A stretch of DNA of 64,000 nt from Pseudoalteromonas sp. EB27 (GCF_001974875.1 NZ_MTQD01000012.1:1-64000), one strand, 5' to 3'. Shown: positions 49,568-59,383, counted from the first letter of the stretch. Notes: generated by a model not told the origin, from the letters alone. Program-made: numbers and translations.

Positions 49568-50890
49568 ATGGTTGAAGTACAAAAGTCAGAATTTAAAGCA
49601 CGCCGCGAGCGTTTAATTGCTCAAATGGATGAAAATAGCGTTGCTATTATTCCCGCTGCGAGCGAAGTGACGCGTAGCCGCGATACCGAATATGCATTTA
49701 GACAAGATAGCGACTTTTTTTACTTAACTGGCTTTAACGAACCCGACGCCGTACTCGTACTATGTAACAACAGCGATGCACCCTGTACTTTATTTTGCCT
49801 AGATAAAGACAAGCTTGCAGAAATTTGGCATGGCCGCAGAGTTGGCTTTGATAAAGCTAAAAGTGACTACTTGTTTGATGAAGCTTACCCGCTAAGTGAA
49901 TTGAACGATAAGCTACTGGATATGCTAAATGCAAAAAATGCGATCTATTTTGCACAAGGTGCTTATTCTTCATTTGATACCAAAGTATTTTCGTTACTAG
50001 GTACACTTCGAAGTGGCTCTCGAAAAGGACTCACAGCACCGAGTACTTTAAAAGAAATACGCGGCCTTATTCACGAAATGCGTTTGTTTAAATCGCCAAG
50101 TGAGATAGATGTTATGCGAGAAGGCTGTGAAATTAGTGCGCGAGGGCACATGCGTGCCATGCGTTATTCGCATGCGGGTGCCACAGAGTTTCAGCTAGAA
50201 GCAGAGCTACATCATCATTATGCTATGAATGGCGCTCCACATCCTGCGTACGGCACAATTGTTGGTAGTGGCGACAACGCCAATATTTTACATTACACAC
50301 AAAATAGCGACGTATTAAAAAATGGCGACCTAGTACTTATAGACTCCGGTTGTGAACTGCAAGGTTATGCCGCCGATATTACCCGTACTTTTCCAGTAAA
50401 TGGTCAATTTAGCGAAGAGCAAGCGGCGCTTTATAATATTGTACTTAAAGCGCAAGAAGTGGCTTTTGATGAAGTTAAACCCGCCGGGTTTATGTCGCAC
50501 GCTAATAAACTAGCAATGGAAGTAATGACCCAAGGTTTACTTGATTTAGGTATTTTAACCGGCGACTTTGACGAGCTAATGGCAAAAGGGGCATGTAAAG
50601 AATATTACATGCACGGGCTTGGGCATTGGCTTGGTTTAGATGTACATGATGTTGGCGATTACAAAGTAAATGACGTTGAGCGTGCATTTGAACCCGGCAT
50701 GGTACTCACCATAGAGCCAGGGCTTTATATAAGCGAAGACTCAAGCGCACCGCAAAAATATAAAGGCATTGGTATCCGTATCGAAGATAACTTGCTAGTT
50801 ACCGAAACCGGCCATGAAAACTTGACCCTAAGCGTGCCTAAAAAAATTAGCGATATAGAAGCACTTATGCAAAGTGCTAAAAACGTATAA
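49568..50890 (+). CDS. pepP: Xaa-Pro aminopeptidase
   Basis: The 440-residue metalloprotease cleaves N-terminal residues before Pro. The ligands are in DSGCELQGYAADITRT (two Asp), HGLGHWLGLDVHD (His), TIEPGLY (Glu) and GIRIEDN (Glu). It heads a conserved group with ubiH and ubiI. Confidence 0.95.
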   Translation: MVEVQKSEFKARRERLIAQMDENSVAIIPAASEVTRSRDTEYAFRQDSDFFYLTGFNEPDAVLVLCNNSDAPCTLFCLDKDKLAEIWHGRRVGFDKAKSDYLFDEAYPLSELNDKLLDMLNAKNAIYFAQGAYSSFDTKVFSLLGTLRSGSRKGLTAPSTLKEIRGLIHEMRLFKSPSEIDVMREGCEISARGHMRAMRYSHAGATEFQLEAELHHHYAMNGAPHPAYGTIVGSGDNANILHYTQNSDVLKNGDLVLIDSGCELQGYAADITRTFPVNGQFSEEQAALYNIVLKAQEVAFDEVKPAGFMSHANKLAMEVMTQGLLDLGILTGDFDELMAKGACKEYYMHGLGHWLGLDVHDVGDYKVNDVERAFEPGMVLTIEPGLYISEDSSAPQKYKGIGIRIEDNLLVTETGHENLTLSVPKKISDIEALMQSAKNV

Positions 50891-50905
50891 AGCTCGGAGA
50901 GTAAA

Positions 50906-52093
50906 GTGGCTAAGCAGTTTGATGTAGTTATTATTGGCGGTGGTTTAGCGGGAGCAAGCTGCGCATTAAGTGTGGCTAAAACTAATCCCACGTTAAATAT
51001 TGCTGTTGTAGAAGCGAATCAAGTAACTGGCGAATACCACCCGAGCTTTGACGACAGAAGTATTGCTCTCGCTCAGCAATCGGTAGAGTATTTACAAAGC
51101 CTCAATTTATTTGAGAAAAATGCCCCTTACACCGCAGCAATCAAAAAAGTGAGCGTGTCTGATAGAGGCCACTTTGGCAAAGCGCACATTAATTGCGACG
51201 AATTTGCTAAGCCCTCACTTGGTTACGTAGTAGAAGTAAATCCATTTGGCCGAGCGCTTCACCTACGTTTAACGCAGTCAAATATTACGCTCTTGTGCCC
51301 CGATAGCGTAACTGCCATTAAACAAACTTTGCATAGCAATACACTCACTCTACAAAGTGGCGAGCAATTAGATGCAGCACTATTGGTTATTGCTGATGGC
51401 GCACAATCACCAACACGCAATTTACTCGGGCTTGGTTTTAATACCCAGCCTTATGAACAAGGCGCTATTATTGCTAATGTAGAAGTGGCTGGTGGGCATA
51501 ATAATCATGCATTTGAGCGCTTTACACAAAACGGGCCTATGGCGTTATTACCCATGAGCAATAATCGTTATTCGTTAGTATGGTGTATGCGTCAAGATCA
51601 GATTGAACAACACATGGCACTTAATGAGCAAGACTTTATAAGTGTACTGCAAAGCGCGTTTGGTTATCGCGGAGGTCAATTTACTAAAGTAGGCATGCGC
51701 ACGAGTTACCCGCTCGTTTACGGGCAAGTCGAGTCTTTGACTGCGCACCGTACAGTGGTTATTGGTAATGCTGCACATGCTATTCATCCTATTGCAGGGC
51801 AAGGTTTTAATTTAGGTCTTCGCGACGTACAAGTACTTAGTAATTTAATAGCAAGTAGCCAACACGATTTGGGCAGCTATGCGTTTACACGTGAATATTC
51901 AAAAAAGCGCAGTGATGATATAAAAACCGTAATGAGTTTAACTGATGCACTTGTCAGGCTTTTTTCGAACTCATCGCGAGTGCTCGCATTGGGGCGCAGT
52001 ATTGGGTTGTTTTCGATGGATTTATTTCCCGCATTAAAAGCGCCATTAGCCAAGCAGTTAATGGGGCAAGTTAAACAAGGTAGGCGTTTATGA
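50906..52093 (+). CDS. ubiH: ubiquinone hydroxylase UbiH
   Basis: A 395-residue FAD monooxygenase of ubiquinone synthesis: VVIIGGGLAGASCALS at the N-terminus, DGAQSPTR in the middle, and GNAAHAIHPIAGQGFNLGLR. It starts at GTG and overlaps the next gene by 4 bases (ATGA). Confidence 0.9.
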   Translation: MAKQFDVVIIGGGLAGASCALSVAKTNPTLNIAVVEANQVTGEYHPSFDDRSIALAQQSVEYLQSLNLFEKNAPYTAAIKKVSVSDRGHFGKAHINCDEFAKPSLGYVVEVNPFGRALHLRLTQSNITLLCPDSVTAIKQTLHSNTLTLQSGEQLDAALLVIADGAQSPTRNLLGLGFNTQPYEQGAIIANVEVAGGHNNHAFERFTQNGPMALLPMSNNRYSLVWCMRQDQIEQHMALNEQDFISVLQSAFGYRGGQFTKVGMRTSYPLVYGQVESLTAHRTVVIGNAAHAIHPIAGQGFNLGLRDVQVLSNLIASSQHDLGSYAFTREYSKKRSDDIKTVMSLTDALVRLFSNSSRVLALGRSIGLFSMDLFPALKAPLAKQLMGQVKQGRRL

Positions 52094-53256
52094 AGCAAGC
52101 ACAGGTTTGTATTGTAGGTGGCGGCTGCGTAGGGCTGACACTGGCACTTGGATTGGCAAAAGCCGATATAAGCGTCGTTGTAATCGACGGCGCATCAACA
52201 CAAGCATTACCAACTGACGAATATGGTTTGCGCGTAAGTGCGCTAAGCATTGCAAGTCAAACCTTGCTTGAGCAATTAAACGTATGGCCCGAAATTATCG
52301 CACAGCGAGCGTGCGCTTATACACATATGGACGTACGTGATGCCGACAGCTTTGGTAAAATTGCCTTTAACAACGAGCAGCTTGAGCTTGAACATTTAGG
52401 CCACATTGTTGAAAACGATATTATTCGCTATGCACTTATAAAAGAGCTAGAGCAGCAACCAAGCGCCACACTAATGTTTGATACCGAGTATCAGCAAATA
52501 CACCAAAGTGAGTCCGACGTATTTATAACCCTTAAAAGCGGCGAGCCTATTATTGCTAAGCTGCTGGTGGCGGCCGATGGCGCAAATTCGGCTATTCGTA
52601 AACAATTTAATATGGCGCTTAGCTTTAAAGATTACGACCACCACGCGCTAGTTGCTACGGTTAAAACCAAAGAGCCACATGCAAACACCGCACGCCAAGT
52701 GTTTTTACCAACAGGGCCACTGGCGTTTTTACCATTAAGCGATGCCAACACCCATTCAATTGTGTGGTCTACCAGCCCAAACCACTGCGATGAACTCCTT
52801 GCAATGGACGACAGTGCCTTTAATAAAGCTGTTATGGCTGCAATAGATGGACAATGCGGGCTATGTGAAGTGCAAAGTGCGCGCGCAGCTTTCCCACTTA
52901 AAATGCGCTACGCCCAACAATGGGTTTCAGGCAAAGTGGTACTCATTGGCGATGCTGCACATACAATCCACCCACTTGCAGGGCTTGGTATGAACCTAGG
53001 CCTAAAAGATGCGGCTTATTTAATTGAGCTTTTAACAAGCGATAGTAAGGAGTTTGCAAGCACCCGCACACTTCGTGATTACGAGCGCACCCGCAAGCTC
53101 GACGCACAAAAGCACATAGCCATGATGCAAGGGCTCAAAGAGTTATTTGAAGGCGCAAACCCGGTTAAAAAACTCATTCGTGGAGTAGGGCTATCATTAG
53201 TTGATAATCTTGGGCCAATAAAGCACCTGTTCGCCAAAGAAGCGATAGGCAAATAA
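52090..53256 (+). CDS. ubiI: UbiH/UbiI-family FAD monooxygenase
   Basis: The 388-residue protein has VGGGCVGLTLALGLAKA, DGANSAIR and GDAAHTIHPLAGLGMNLGLK. In the pepP-ubiH position this is usually UbiI (VisC), the C5 hydroxylase. Relatives are similar enough that UbiF cannot be fully excluded. Confidence 0.82.
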   Translation: MKQAQVCIVGGGCVGLTLALGLAKADISVVVIDGASTQALPTDEYGLRVSALSIASQTLLEQLNVWPEIIAQRACAYTHMDVRDADSFGKIAFNNEQLELEHLGHIVENDIIRYALIKELEQQPSATLMFDTEYQQIHQSESDVFITLKSGEPIIAKLLVAADGANSAIRKQFNMALSFKDYDHHALVATVKTKEPHANTARQVFLPTGPLAFLPLSDANTHSIVWSTSPNHCDELLAMDDSAFNKAVMAAIDGQCGLCEVQSARAAFPLKMRYAQQWVSGKVVLIGDAAHTIHPLAGLGMNLGLKDAAYLIELLTSDSKEFASTRTLRDYERTRKLDAQKHIAMMQGLKELFEGANPVKKLIRGVGLSLVDNLGPIKHLFAKEAIGK

Positions 53257-53291
53257 CGTAGCTTGGGAAGAGCGAAACGAAACCCAACGAG
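53257..53291. repeat. GTTGGGTTT-type intergenic hairpin repeat, copy 2
   Basis: CGTAGCTTGGG and ACGAAACCCAACGAG form an imperfect hairpin. Inverse orientation relative to 114-145. Confidence 0.5.
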
Positions 53292-53333
53292 TAAGTAAAT
53301 TAGTCAGTTTTTAGCTGTCAGCTTTCAGCAAAG

Positions 53334-53366
53334 AAAAACCGATGTTTAGTTTAAACATCGGTTTTT
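53334..53366. terminator. bidirectional terminator
   Basis: AAAAACCGATGTTTA, loop GTT, TAAACATCGGTTTTT, between ubiI and the convergent gene. Confidence 0.9.
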
Positions 53367-53368
53367 AT

Positions 53369-54028
53369 TTATATTTTAATGGAGCTTTCTAGTTTTTTCA
53401 CAAGTATAAAGAACTCAACAAAGTATTCCTTATCAAAAGTAAACCTTCCACAGTGTTCCAAGTTGTCTCCGCAAAATCTCATATAATTTGAATATTCAAT
53501 TTCATAAATTAGTTTTACTAGGTTTATATCCAACAAGTAGAGGTAAGGCTTAAGATCTTCTAGCATAATTTTGATTGGAGAAGTTGTATTTAATATTAAC
53601 GCATCACTGTTGGTTTCTATTGCAGCCGAAATTTTGTTTCTAGGGTAGTAGGTTCTAGGTCCGCTAATAGGAGCGTTTAGAACACTATCTGTTAAGTAAT
53701 TATAAAGTTGTTCCTCGGTTAAATTTTTTTTATTAGGTATTGATCGAATAGATTTATTTGGCAATAAAATTGAATTATGAATCCCTGCTTCTAGGGTTCT
53801 TGTGATCTGAGTAATTAATGGGTTACTAATATCCTTAACTTTTTTCTTCTCAGAACGTTCCTTTAAAGTAATTGTTAAAAAGAAAAATATATAGCTTGAG
53901 AGCATTGATATAACTATTGCGCTAATTGCAGAACCTATTGAGCTTGAGCCAACTATAAAACCAGCTGAAAAGCATACGGACACCAAAGCAGCAAAAGTAA
54001 AACCCACGGGGAAGTCAAATTTAGTCAT
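53369..54028 (-). CDS. unknown membrane protein, A+T-rich
   Basis: A 219-residue protein with two N-terminal membrane helices (about 10-30 and 33-55), a basic segment KERSEKKKV and a soluble C-terminal region. I do not recognise it. It is clearly more A+T-rich than its neighbours, as for a recently acquired gene. GTGAGGAATA lies before ATG 54028. No partner is next to it. Confidence 0.65.
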   Translation of the reverse strand: MTKFDFPVGFTFAALVSVCFSAGFIVGSSSIGSAISAIVISMLSSYIFFFLTITLKERSEKKKVKDISNPLITQITRTLEAGIHNSILLPNKSIRSIPNKKNLTEEQLYNYLTDSVLNAPISGPRTYYPRNKISAAIETNSDALILNTTSPIKIMLEDLKPYLYLLDINLVKLIYEIEYSNYMRFCGDNLEHCGRFTFDKEYFVEFFILVKKLESSIKI

Positions 54029-54156
54029 TGATTATTATTCCTCACTTTAAGCGCTCCATATTTTCATTTTTATCTTTAACTATGGTCTCTAATTAATTAG
54101 CGCAGGTAAAACCTTTTAAGCATCTCGTTTGTTAAAAAGCGCTTTAAATTAATAAG

Positions 54157-55356
54157 CTACAAATTGGCTTGTGCTTCATTCACCATATCTTTTAGCGCAT
54201 CAACTAACATTGGGTCTCGCGAGTTTTGCTTAGCAAGTTCTAGTGCCTGTTTCATGCTAGTTACTGCTTCTTTAAACTGTTTGTTAGCGGTGTAGCCTTG
54301 CGATAAACGCATGTGGGAGTATGCAGCATTAGGGTAATCGGTAGTAAATTGTTTAAGCGTGGTAATAGCTTTAGCCGTGTTACCAAATTTTTGCTGGCTA
54401 TGCGCAAATTCTACGTACACATCTTGTGGAATTTTAAGCTCAAATCCGTACTTATCACTCAGTGCTTGGTAGTAACCGGTAATAAGCGATACATCAGCAA
54501 ATCTTCCGTGCTCGTCAGTCACTTTAAATATTAGGTCGCCAAATAGGTTAATTAGGCTATCGCTAAGTGCTGGTAGTATGGTGCCCATATGACTAAAAGT
54601 AGGGTAATGCTTATATTCCCATTTTAGCTGCGTAGGCATTTGTTGCTCTAAATTTACTAAAGCATTTAAAACACCTGTATAAAAACGGGCGCCTTCACTC
54701 GCTACACTAATAAATAACGATTGGCTGCCTTTAGGGTTTTTAGTGTATTTAATAATATTATTTTTTAACTCTTCATCACTCCACCAACTGTTTGGGCTTA
54801 TAGCTATGTAGTTATTAAATAACTCAGGCTGATTAACTAAAGTATAAAGCGTTAATGTACCAGCATTAGAGTGACCAATTAAGGTGCTGTAGCCGTTAGT
54901 TGAGTAATTACTGTTTATATAAGGCATGAGTTCATCAGACACAAACTTTAAAAACTTGTCGGTTTGTCCTGCGTCAGGCCATTTGTTTTTAACAAAGGTT
55001 TGAAACTCTGTTTTAGGCTCGCCTTGTACTTTTGGTAAATAATCGCGAACGCGGTTAGTTGTATCAATACCAACAAGCATGGCATTGGGTATTTGCTCGT
55101 AATCTACAAGGGATTTAATAACACCAGACGCTGTATGAAAGTGCTCAACACCATCAAGTAAATAAATAACATAAAGGGGCTGATCGTCTTTTACAGTGTC
55201 AGGTATGAAAATTTTAATGGGCCTGTCTTCGTTGAGTATTTTTGATTGCAGAATGACTTTTTTACCAACGGTTATGTCAGTTGTATTGGTTTTTGCGTGG
55301 CTTAAAAATGGTGTACTAAAAGTAAGTATTAATACAAGCGATAGTAAGAGCTTCAT
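54157..55356 (-). CDS. exported esterase-like alpha/beta hydrolase with TPR tail
   Basis: The 399-residue protein has a signal peptide (to about residue 21), an esterase D/IroE-like fold with LIGHSNAG (nucleophile Ser in GHSNAG), and a TPR-like C-terminus from about 310. The substrate is unknown; siderophore-ester hydrolysis is one possibility for the family. Start at ATG 55356 after AAGGATA. Confidence 0.8.
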   Translation of the reverse strand: MKLLLSLVLILTFSTPFLSHAKTNTTDITVGKKVILQSKILNEDRPIKIFIPDTVKDDQPLYVIYLLDGVEHFHTASGVIKSLVDYEQIPNAMLVGIDTTNRVRDYLPKVQGEPKTEFQTFVKNKWPDAGQTDKFLKFVSDELMPYINSNYSTNGYSTLIGHSNAGTLTLYTLVNQPELFNNYIAISPNSWWSDEELKNNIIKYTKNPKGSQSLFISVASEGARFYTGVLNALVNLEQQMPTQLKWEYKHYPTFSHMGTILPALSDSLINLFGDLIFKVTDEHGRFADVSLITGYYQALSDKYGFELKIPQDVYVEFAHSQQKFGNTAKAITTLKQFTTDYPNAAYSHMRLSQGYTANKQFKEAVTSMKQALELAKQNSRDPMLVDALKDMVNEAQANL

Positions 55357-55732
55357 AAATATCCTTATTTAATAATGTATTGATTAATAATTGCACGGCT
55401 TTAAGCTTGAGTAAATGTTTATATTTTCGAGGTAAACATAAAGCTTAAGCAATTAAAAGCTATCGCTTTTCACGCGAGTAAGCTTGGCTTCTAAAAGAGG
55501 TATTACACTCTTTGCTTAACTTTTGCGGTAGGCGATCAGCTTGTTAGCGTGACAAGCGAAGTGCGTAATTATTACTTTTAAACACTTATCTATAAAAGCT
55601 TAAAAACCTGCTTGCTTAATTATCCGTCTAAGCGTAAAATGCGCGCTCATTTCGGCTTTTAAACTATTAATTCCTTGCCTTAAACCGACCGGCCGAAACG
55701 GTAGAAGGCTCTATTAACCGTAAGGAATATCC
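55357..55732. other. gene-free region with rpsF leader
   Basis: About 375 bases between divergent genes. It must hold the promoters of both. The last 50 bases contain ACCG, loop GCCGAAA, CGGT and then ACCGTAAGG, which might be the S6:S18 binding leader by which the operon is autoregulated in many bacteria. I cannot fold it reliably. Confidence 0.35.
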
Positions 55733-56074
55733 ATGCGTCATTACGAAATCGTATTCATGGTTCACCCAGATCAGAGTGAGCAAGTTGCTGGTATGATCGA
55801 ACGTTATACTGGTTCTATCACTGAAGCTGGTGGTGTTATCCACCGTCTTGAAGATTGGGGCCGTCGTCAATTGGCTTACCCAATTAACAAGCTTCATAAA
55901 GCTCACTATGTTCTTATGAACGTTGAAGCACCAACTGAAGTAATCAGCGAGCTAGAAACTACTTTCCGCTACAACGATGCAGTGCTTCGTAACTTAGTTA
56001 TCCGCACTAAAACTGCTGAAACTGAAGCGTCTCCTCTTGCAAGAGAAGAGAAGAAAGAAGCACCAGCTGCTTAA
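55733..56074 (+). CDS. rpsF: ribosomal protein bS6
   Basis: 113 residues, beginning [18 protein letters not shown] with [13 protein letters not shown], the family signatures. First gene of the operon with priB, rpsR and rplI. TAAGGAATA precedes ATG. The Ala/Glu-rich tail is usual. Confidence 0.97.
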   Translation: MRHYEIVFMVHPDQSEQVAGMIERYTGSITEAGGVIHRLEDWGRRQLAYPINKLHKAHYVLMNVEAPTEVISELETTFRYNDAVLRNLVIRTKTAETEASPLAREEKKEAPAA

Positions 56075-56118
56075 TTGTTTTGAGTCCTAGCATGGCGTTT
56101 AACTGGCGGTAAATATAA

Positions 56119-56436
56119 ATGGTTAGCCCTTTTATGAATCAGCTGGTTATATCTGGGGTAGTTTGCAAAACTCCCAAGTTTAGCCAAAGCCCTGCTGGCA
56201 TCCCGCATTGTATTTTTGTTGTAGAACATAAATCGATGCAAACCGAAGCAGACCTTAACCGTAATAGTTACGTGAGGCTTCAGGTAGTTGCCAGTGGAAA
56301 GCAAATGCAACAACAGACTCAACATTTGCACGTTGGGCAGGCATTGCAAGTGAGTGGTTTTTTAAATCGCCACGAAGGTCGTAACGGCCTTAGCCAATTG
56401 GTTTTGCATGCTCAGCATATAGAAAGAATTATTTGA
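56119..56436 (+). CDS. priB: primosomal replication protein N (PriB)
   Basis: A single-strand DNA-binding OB-fold protein of replication restart. NQLVISGVVCKTP, GIPHCIFVVEH and GLSQLVLHAQHIERI match E. coli PriB. Start at 56119 is favoured by a GGCGGT site 8 bases upstream; ATG 56134 would match the E. coli N-terminus better. Confidence 0.9.
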   Translation: MVSPFMNQLVISGVVCKTPKFSQSPAGIPHCIFVVEHKSMQTEADLNRNSYVRLQVVASGKQMQQQTQHLHVGQALQVSGFLNRHEGRNGLSQLVLHAQHIERII

Positions 56437-56448
56437 GGAATTAATCTC

Positions 56449-56676
56449 ATGGCACGTTATTTCAGACGTCGTAAGTTCTGCCGCTTTAAAGCGGAAGGCG
56501 TAAAGCAAATCGATTACAAAGATCTAGCTACTCTTAGAAACTATGTTACAGAAAGTGGCAAAATCGTACCTAGCCGTATTACAGGTACTAGCGCTAAATA
56601 CCAGCGCCAGCTAGCAACTGCTATTAAGCGTGCTCGCTACTTAGCCCTTCTTCCATACACTGACTTACATAAGTAA
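56449..56676 (+). CDS. rpsR: ribosomal protein bS18
   Basis: 75 residues, [17 protein letters not shown] to LLPYTDLHK, as expected. TTGAGGAAT precedes the start. It pairs with S6 in the 30S subunit. Confidence 0.97.
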   Translation: MARYFRRRKFCRFKAEGVKQIDYKDLATLRNYVTESGKIVPSRITGTSAKYQRQLATAIKRARYLALLPYTDLHK

Positions 56677-56711
56677 GCAGCGGATTAACAGTTTTTAAAA
56701 GGTGTAGAAAC

Positions 56712-57164
56712 ATGCAAGTTATTCTACTAGATAAGATCGCTAACCTAGGTAGCCTAGGTGAACAGGTTGTAGTTAAATCTGGTTTCGCACGTAACTTCCT
56801 TTTCCCTCAAGGTAAGGCAGTTCCTGCGACTAAAGCTAACATTGAAACGTTTGACGCTCGTCGTGCAGAACTTGAAGCGAAAATCGCTGAACAGTTAGTT
56901 GCTGCACAAGCACGCGCTGAAAAACTAGAAGCATTAGCAGAAGTTACATTAGTATCTAAAGCTGGTGACGAAGGTAAGTTATTCGGTTCAATCGGTACTC
57001 GTGACATCGCTGACGCTATCTCAGCTGTTGGTGTTGAAGTTGCTAAGTCAGAAGTTCGTTTGCCTCTAGGTACTATCCGTGAGACAGGTGAATTTGACGT
57101 ATCAATTTCAGTTCACTCAGACGTAACGGCTACTATTAAAGTAATCGTAATCGCTGAAGCTTAA
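56712..57164 (+). CDS. rplI: ribosomal protein bL9
   Basis: 150 residues starting [19 protein letters not shown] with [17 protein letters not shown], a long helix, and a C-terminal domain. Last gene of the operon before a strong terminator. Confidence 0.97.
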   Translation: MQVILLDKIANLGSLGEQVVVKSGFARNFLFPQGKAVPATKANIETFDARRAELEAKIAEQLVAAQARAEKLEALAEVTLVSKAGDEGKLFGSIGTRDIADAISAVGVEVAKSEVRLPLGTIRETGEFDVSISVHSDVTATIKVIVIAEA

Positions 57165-57181
57165 TTTTTTAATTAAGCGAC

Positions 57182-57210
57182 AAAAGCCGTGCTATTAGCA
57201 CGGCTTTTTT
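57182..57210 (+). terminator. terminator of the S6 operon
   Basis: AAAAGCCGTGCTA, loop TT, AGCACGGCTTTTTT, 13-bp stem. Confidence 0.9.
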
Positions 57211-57318
57211 GTGTCTGTAATTTGGCTAACTTCGTTTATTAGTCGCTAGTTAAGGGCACAGTTAAATACAACCTCGTACAACCCTCTTTTTTATTCAATT
57301 ATTTTTTCATTCCCTTTA

Positions 57319-57346
57319 AACCTTTTCGAACTGTTATTACGTCTAA
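57319..57346 (+). promoter_or_regulatory. candidate ECF sigma factor promoter
   Basis: AACCTTTT with a 16-base spacer and then GTCTAA (CGTCTAA), which is the standard pattern of ECF promoters. It lies 50 bases before the sigma gene, so autoregulation is likely. Confidence 0.65.
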
Positions 57347-57395
57347 CTTATCAATACACTAACTCAATAATAATAATTAAAAGGCGACATCACGG

Positions 57396-57944
57396 ATGTT
57401 ACACGTTAAACCCGAACAAACGCCTTTATGCGAAGCTACACTTATTGAACGTGTTAAGTCGGGTGAGCAGGCGGCATATACAACGCTTTATGAGTTACAT
57501 ATAAAACGAGTCTACGGTTTATGCTTACGTTTATTAGCCGACCAAGCGCATGCTGAAGATGCAGCGCAAGAAGTGTTTGTACAGGTGTGGCATAAAATAG
57601 CGCAATTTGACGGTCGCTCGCAGTTTTCTACTTGGCTTTACAGTGTTGCCAGCAATATTGCGATTAACTACCTACGCAAGCAAAAAAATTGGCTACAAAA
57701 AGTGGTGAGCATTGAACACAGCGGTATGGATGAGCAATCAGCTAATGATTGCGAAGGCTTAAATGGCCTTGATAAATTAATAGTAAGGCTTCCTGAGCGT
57801 GCACGTATGGTGTTTGTGTTGTTTGCAATTGAAGGTTACAGGCATGAGGAAATAGCCGAACAGTTAGGTATGGCTGTTGGTTCAAGTAAATCGCAATATC
57901 ATCGTGCTAGGCAGTTATTACAAGAGTGGTATGAAAATGAATAA
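57396..57944 (+). CDS. ECF-type RNA polymerase sigma factor (second)
   Basis: The 182-residue protein has region 2 with HAEDAAQEVFVQVWHKI and FSTWLYSVASNIAINYLRKQ, and region 4 with VRLPERARMVFVLFAIEGYR and EIAEQLGMAVGSSKSQYHRA. Two genes follow without gap: a membrane protein and a DUF4097 protein, so this is a sigma/anti-sigma/effector cassette. Confidence 0.93.
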   Translation: MLHVKPEQTPLCEATLIERVKSGEQAAYTTLYELHIKRVYGLCLRLLADQAHAEDAAQEVFVQVWHKIAQFDGRSQFSTWLYSVASNIAINYLRKQKNWLQKVVSIEHSGMDEQSANDCEGLNGLDKLIVRLPERARMVFVLFAIEGYRHEEIAEQLGMAVGSSKSQYHRARQLLQEWYENE

Positions 57945-58413
57945 ACCAAATTTTGACGATTACTTAAACAAATCATTAAATACGCTTGATAAAGAGATAC
58001 CACCACAAAAAGATTTATGGGCAGGAATTGAGCGAGCAATTGTTAATAATAAGCAGAACCAAAAAAAAGCTGGCACTTGGCCAAAACTAACGGCAATAGC
58101 TGCCTGTACAATTGCGGCTTTAGTTGCAGTAAATATATTTTTTATAGCGCCCGAGCCACAGCCCGTAGTGGCTATCAGTGATTACTTTTCGGCGAGAAAA
58201 AACAGTTTGTTAGTTGAATACGAAAATAAAGAAGCATTGACCACTAATTGGCAAACACAACTACAAGAATTAGAAGAGGCTGAACAAGCAATAAAGCAAG
58301 CTCTTAAAAATGAACCACAAAACCAAGCGCTTCTGACAATGTTAGCGCAAATATATCAGCAACAACTTGATTTAATTAACAAGGTGCACGCGCCACGTTG
58401 GCAGCACATTTAG
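57931..58413 (+). CDS. membrane protein, likely anti-sigma factor
   Basis: The 160-residue protein has a cytoplasmic N-terminus (NKPNFDDYLNKSLNTLD), one membrane helix (about 55-72) and a helical periplasmic part. It overlaps the sigma gene by 14 bases. The role is inferred from position; no zinc-binding motif is visible. ATG 57931 was preferred over the longer frame that would begin within region 4 of the sigma gene. Confidence 0.65.
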   Translation: MKMNKPNFDDYLNKSLNTLDKEIPPQKDLWAGIERAIVNNKQNQKKAGTWPKLTAIAACTIAALVAVNIFFIAPEPQPVVAISDYFSARKNSLLVEYENKEALTTNWQTQLQELEEAEQAIKQALKNEPQNQALLTMLAQIYQQQLDLINKVHAPRWQHI

Positions 58414-58422
58414 GAGTACGAC

Positions 58423-59361
58423 ATGAAAGCGATTTTATTAGGACTAAGCTTATTTCCATTGGCGGTATTTGCGGGTGAAAAAATAGATAAGCAAATAGAC
58501 GTACCAAATGGCGGCACTATTTTTATTGAAAACCAACGCGGTGATATACATATTACAGGCTGGGATAAAAACGAATTTAAAGTATCTGGCGAGCTTGATG
58601 ACAAAGCAGAAGGTTATGAGCTTAAAACAAATGGCGATAAAACTCAGTTCATTGTAAAAATGCCACGTAAATCAAATTGGAATAATAATGGCGATGGCTC
58701 AAGTCTAACTATATTCATGCCAAAAAGTAGTGGCTTAGAGTTTGCTGGCGTTAATGTATCGGTGACTGCAAAAGAGCTTAAGAACGGCGCTGAAGTTGAT
58801 GTGGTTAACGGCGAAATTACGGTAGATGATATTGCCGGTAACATTAAATTGACCACAGTTAATGGCGACGTAAATGCACAAAGTTTAAGTGGTAATATTC
58901 AATTTGAAACCGTAAATGGTGAAATTAACGATAGAGAATCAAGTGGTGAACTGCGTTTTAGCGCTGTTAATGGCGATATTAAATCAACCTCAAGCGCCAA
59001 TGATGTGCGCCTTGAAAATGTAAATGGCGATATAAATTTTACGCTATCGGCTATTAAAAACTTACGTATTAACACGGTAAATGGCGAAGCCGAAGTACAC
59101 ATTAAAGAGCTTTTAAAAGGTGGTGATGTACGTTTTGAATCGGTAAGTGGCGATGGTGATTTTTACTTTCCTGACAGCGTATCTGCAAATTTTGAAATTA
59201 AAGCCCATGCTAATGGCAAAATCATTAATAAAGTTACTAGTGACAAGGTCAGTAAAGCTAAATATGGCCCAGCCAGTGATTTAGAATTTAGTATTAATGG
59301 CGGTAATGCTAATGTTGAAATGGATACCATTAGTGGACGCATAGAGCTTCGTATTAAATAA
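58423..59361 (+). CDS. secreted DUF4097 beta-strand repeat protein
   Basis: After a signal peptide (MKAILLGLSLFPLAVFA) the protein is a series of short repeats based on xxVNGDIxx and similar (GEITVDDIAG, NGDVNAQSL, NGDIKSTSS), the right-handed beta-helix of DUF4097. Its function is unknown; it may be a wall- or envelope-associated effector of the sigma cassette, as adjacent genes suggest. It follows the anti-sigma gene by 10 bases. Confidence 0.85.
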   Translation: MKAILLGLSLFPLAVFAGEKIDKQIDVPNGGTIFIENQRGDIHITGWDKNEFKVSGELDDKAEGYELKTNGDKTQFIVKMPRKSNWNNNGDGSSLTIFMPKSSGLEFAGVNVSVTAKELKNGAEVDVVNGEITVDDIAGNIKLTTVNGDVNAQSLSGNIQFETVNGEINDRESSGELRFSAVNGDIKSTSSANDVRLENVNGDINFTLSAIKNLRINTVNGEAEVHIKELLKGGDVRFESVSGDGDFYFPDSVSANFEIKAHANGKIINKVTSDKVSKAKYGPASDLEFSINGGNANVEMDTISGRIELRIK

Positions 59362-59383
59362 CGCTCTCACCTTCACTATTACA

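Noticed and set aside
56071..56349. 92-codon frame antisense to priB
   Set aside because: It lies wholly across a well-supported gene and has no ribosome site or family.
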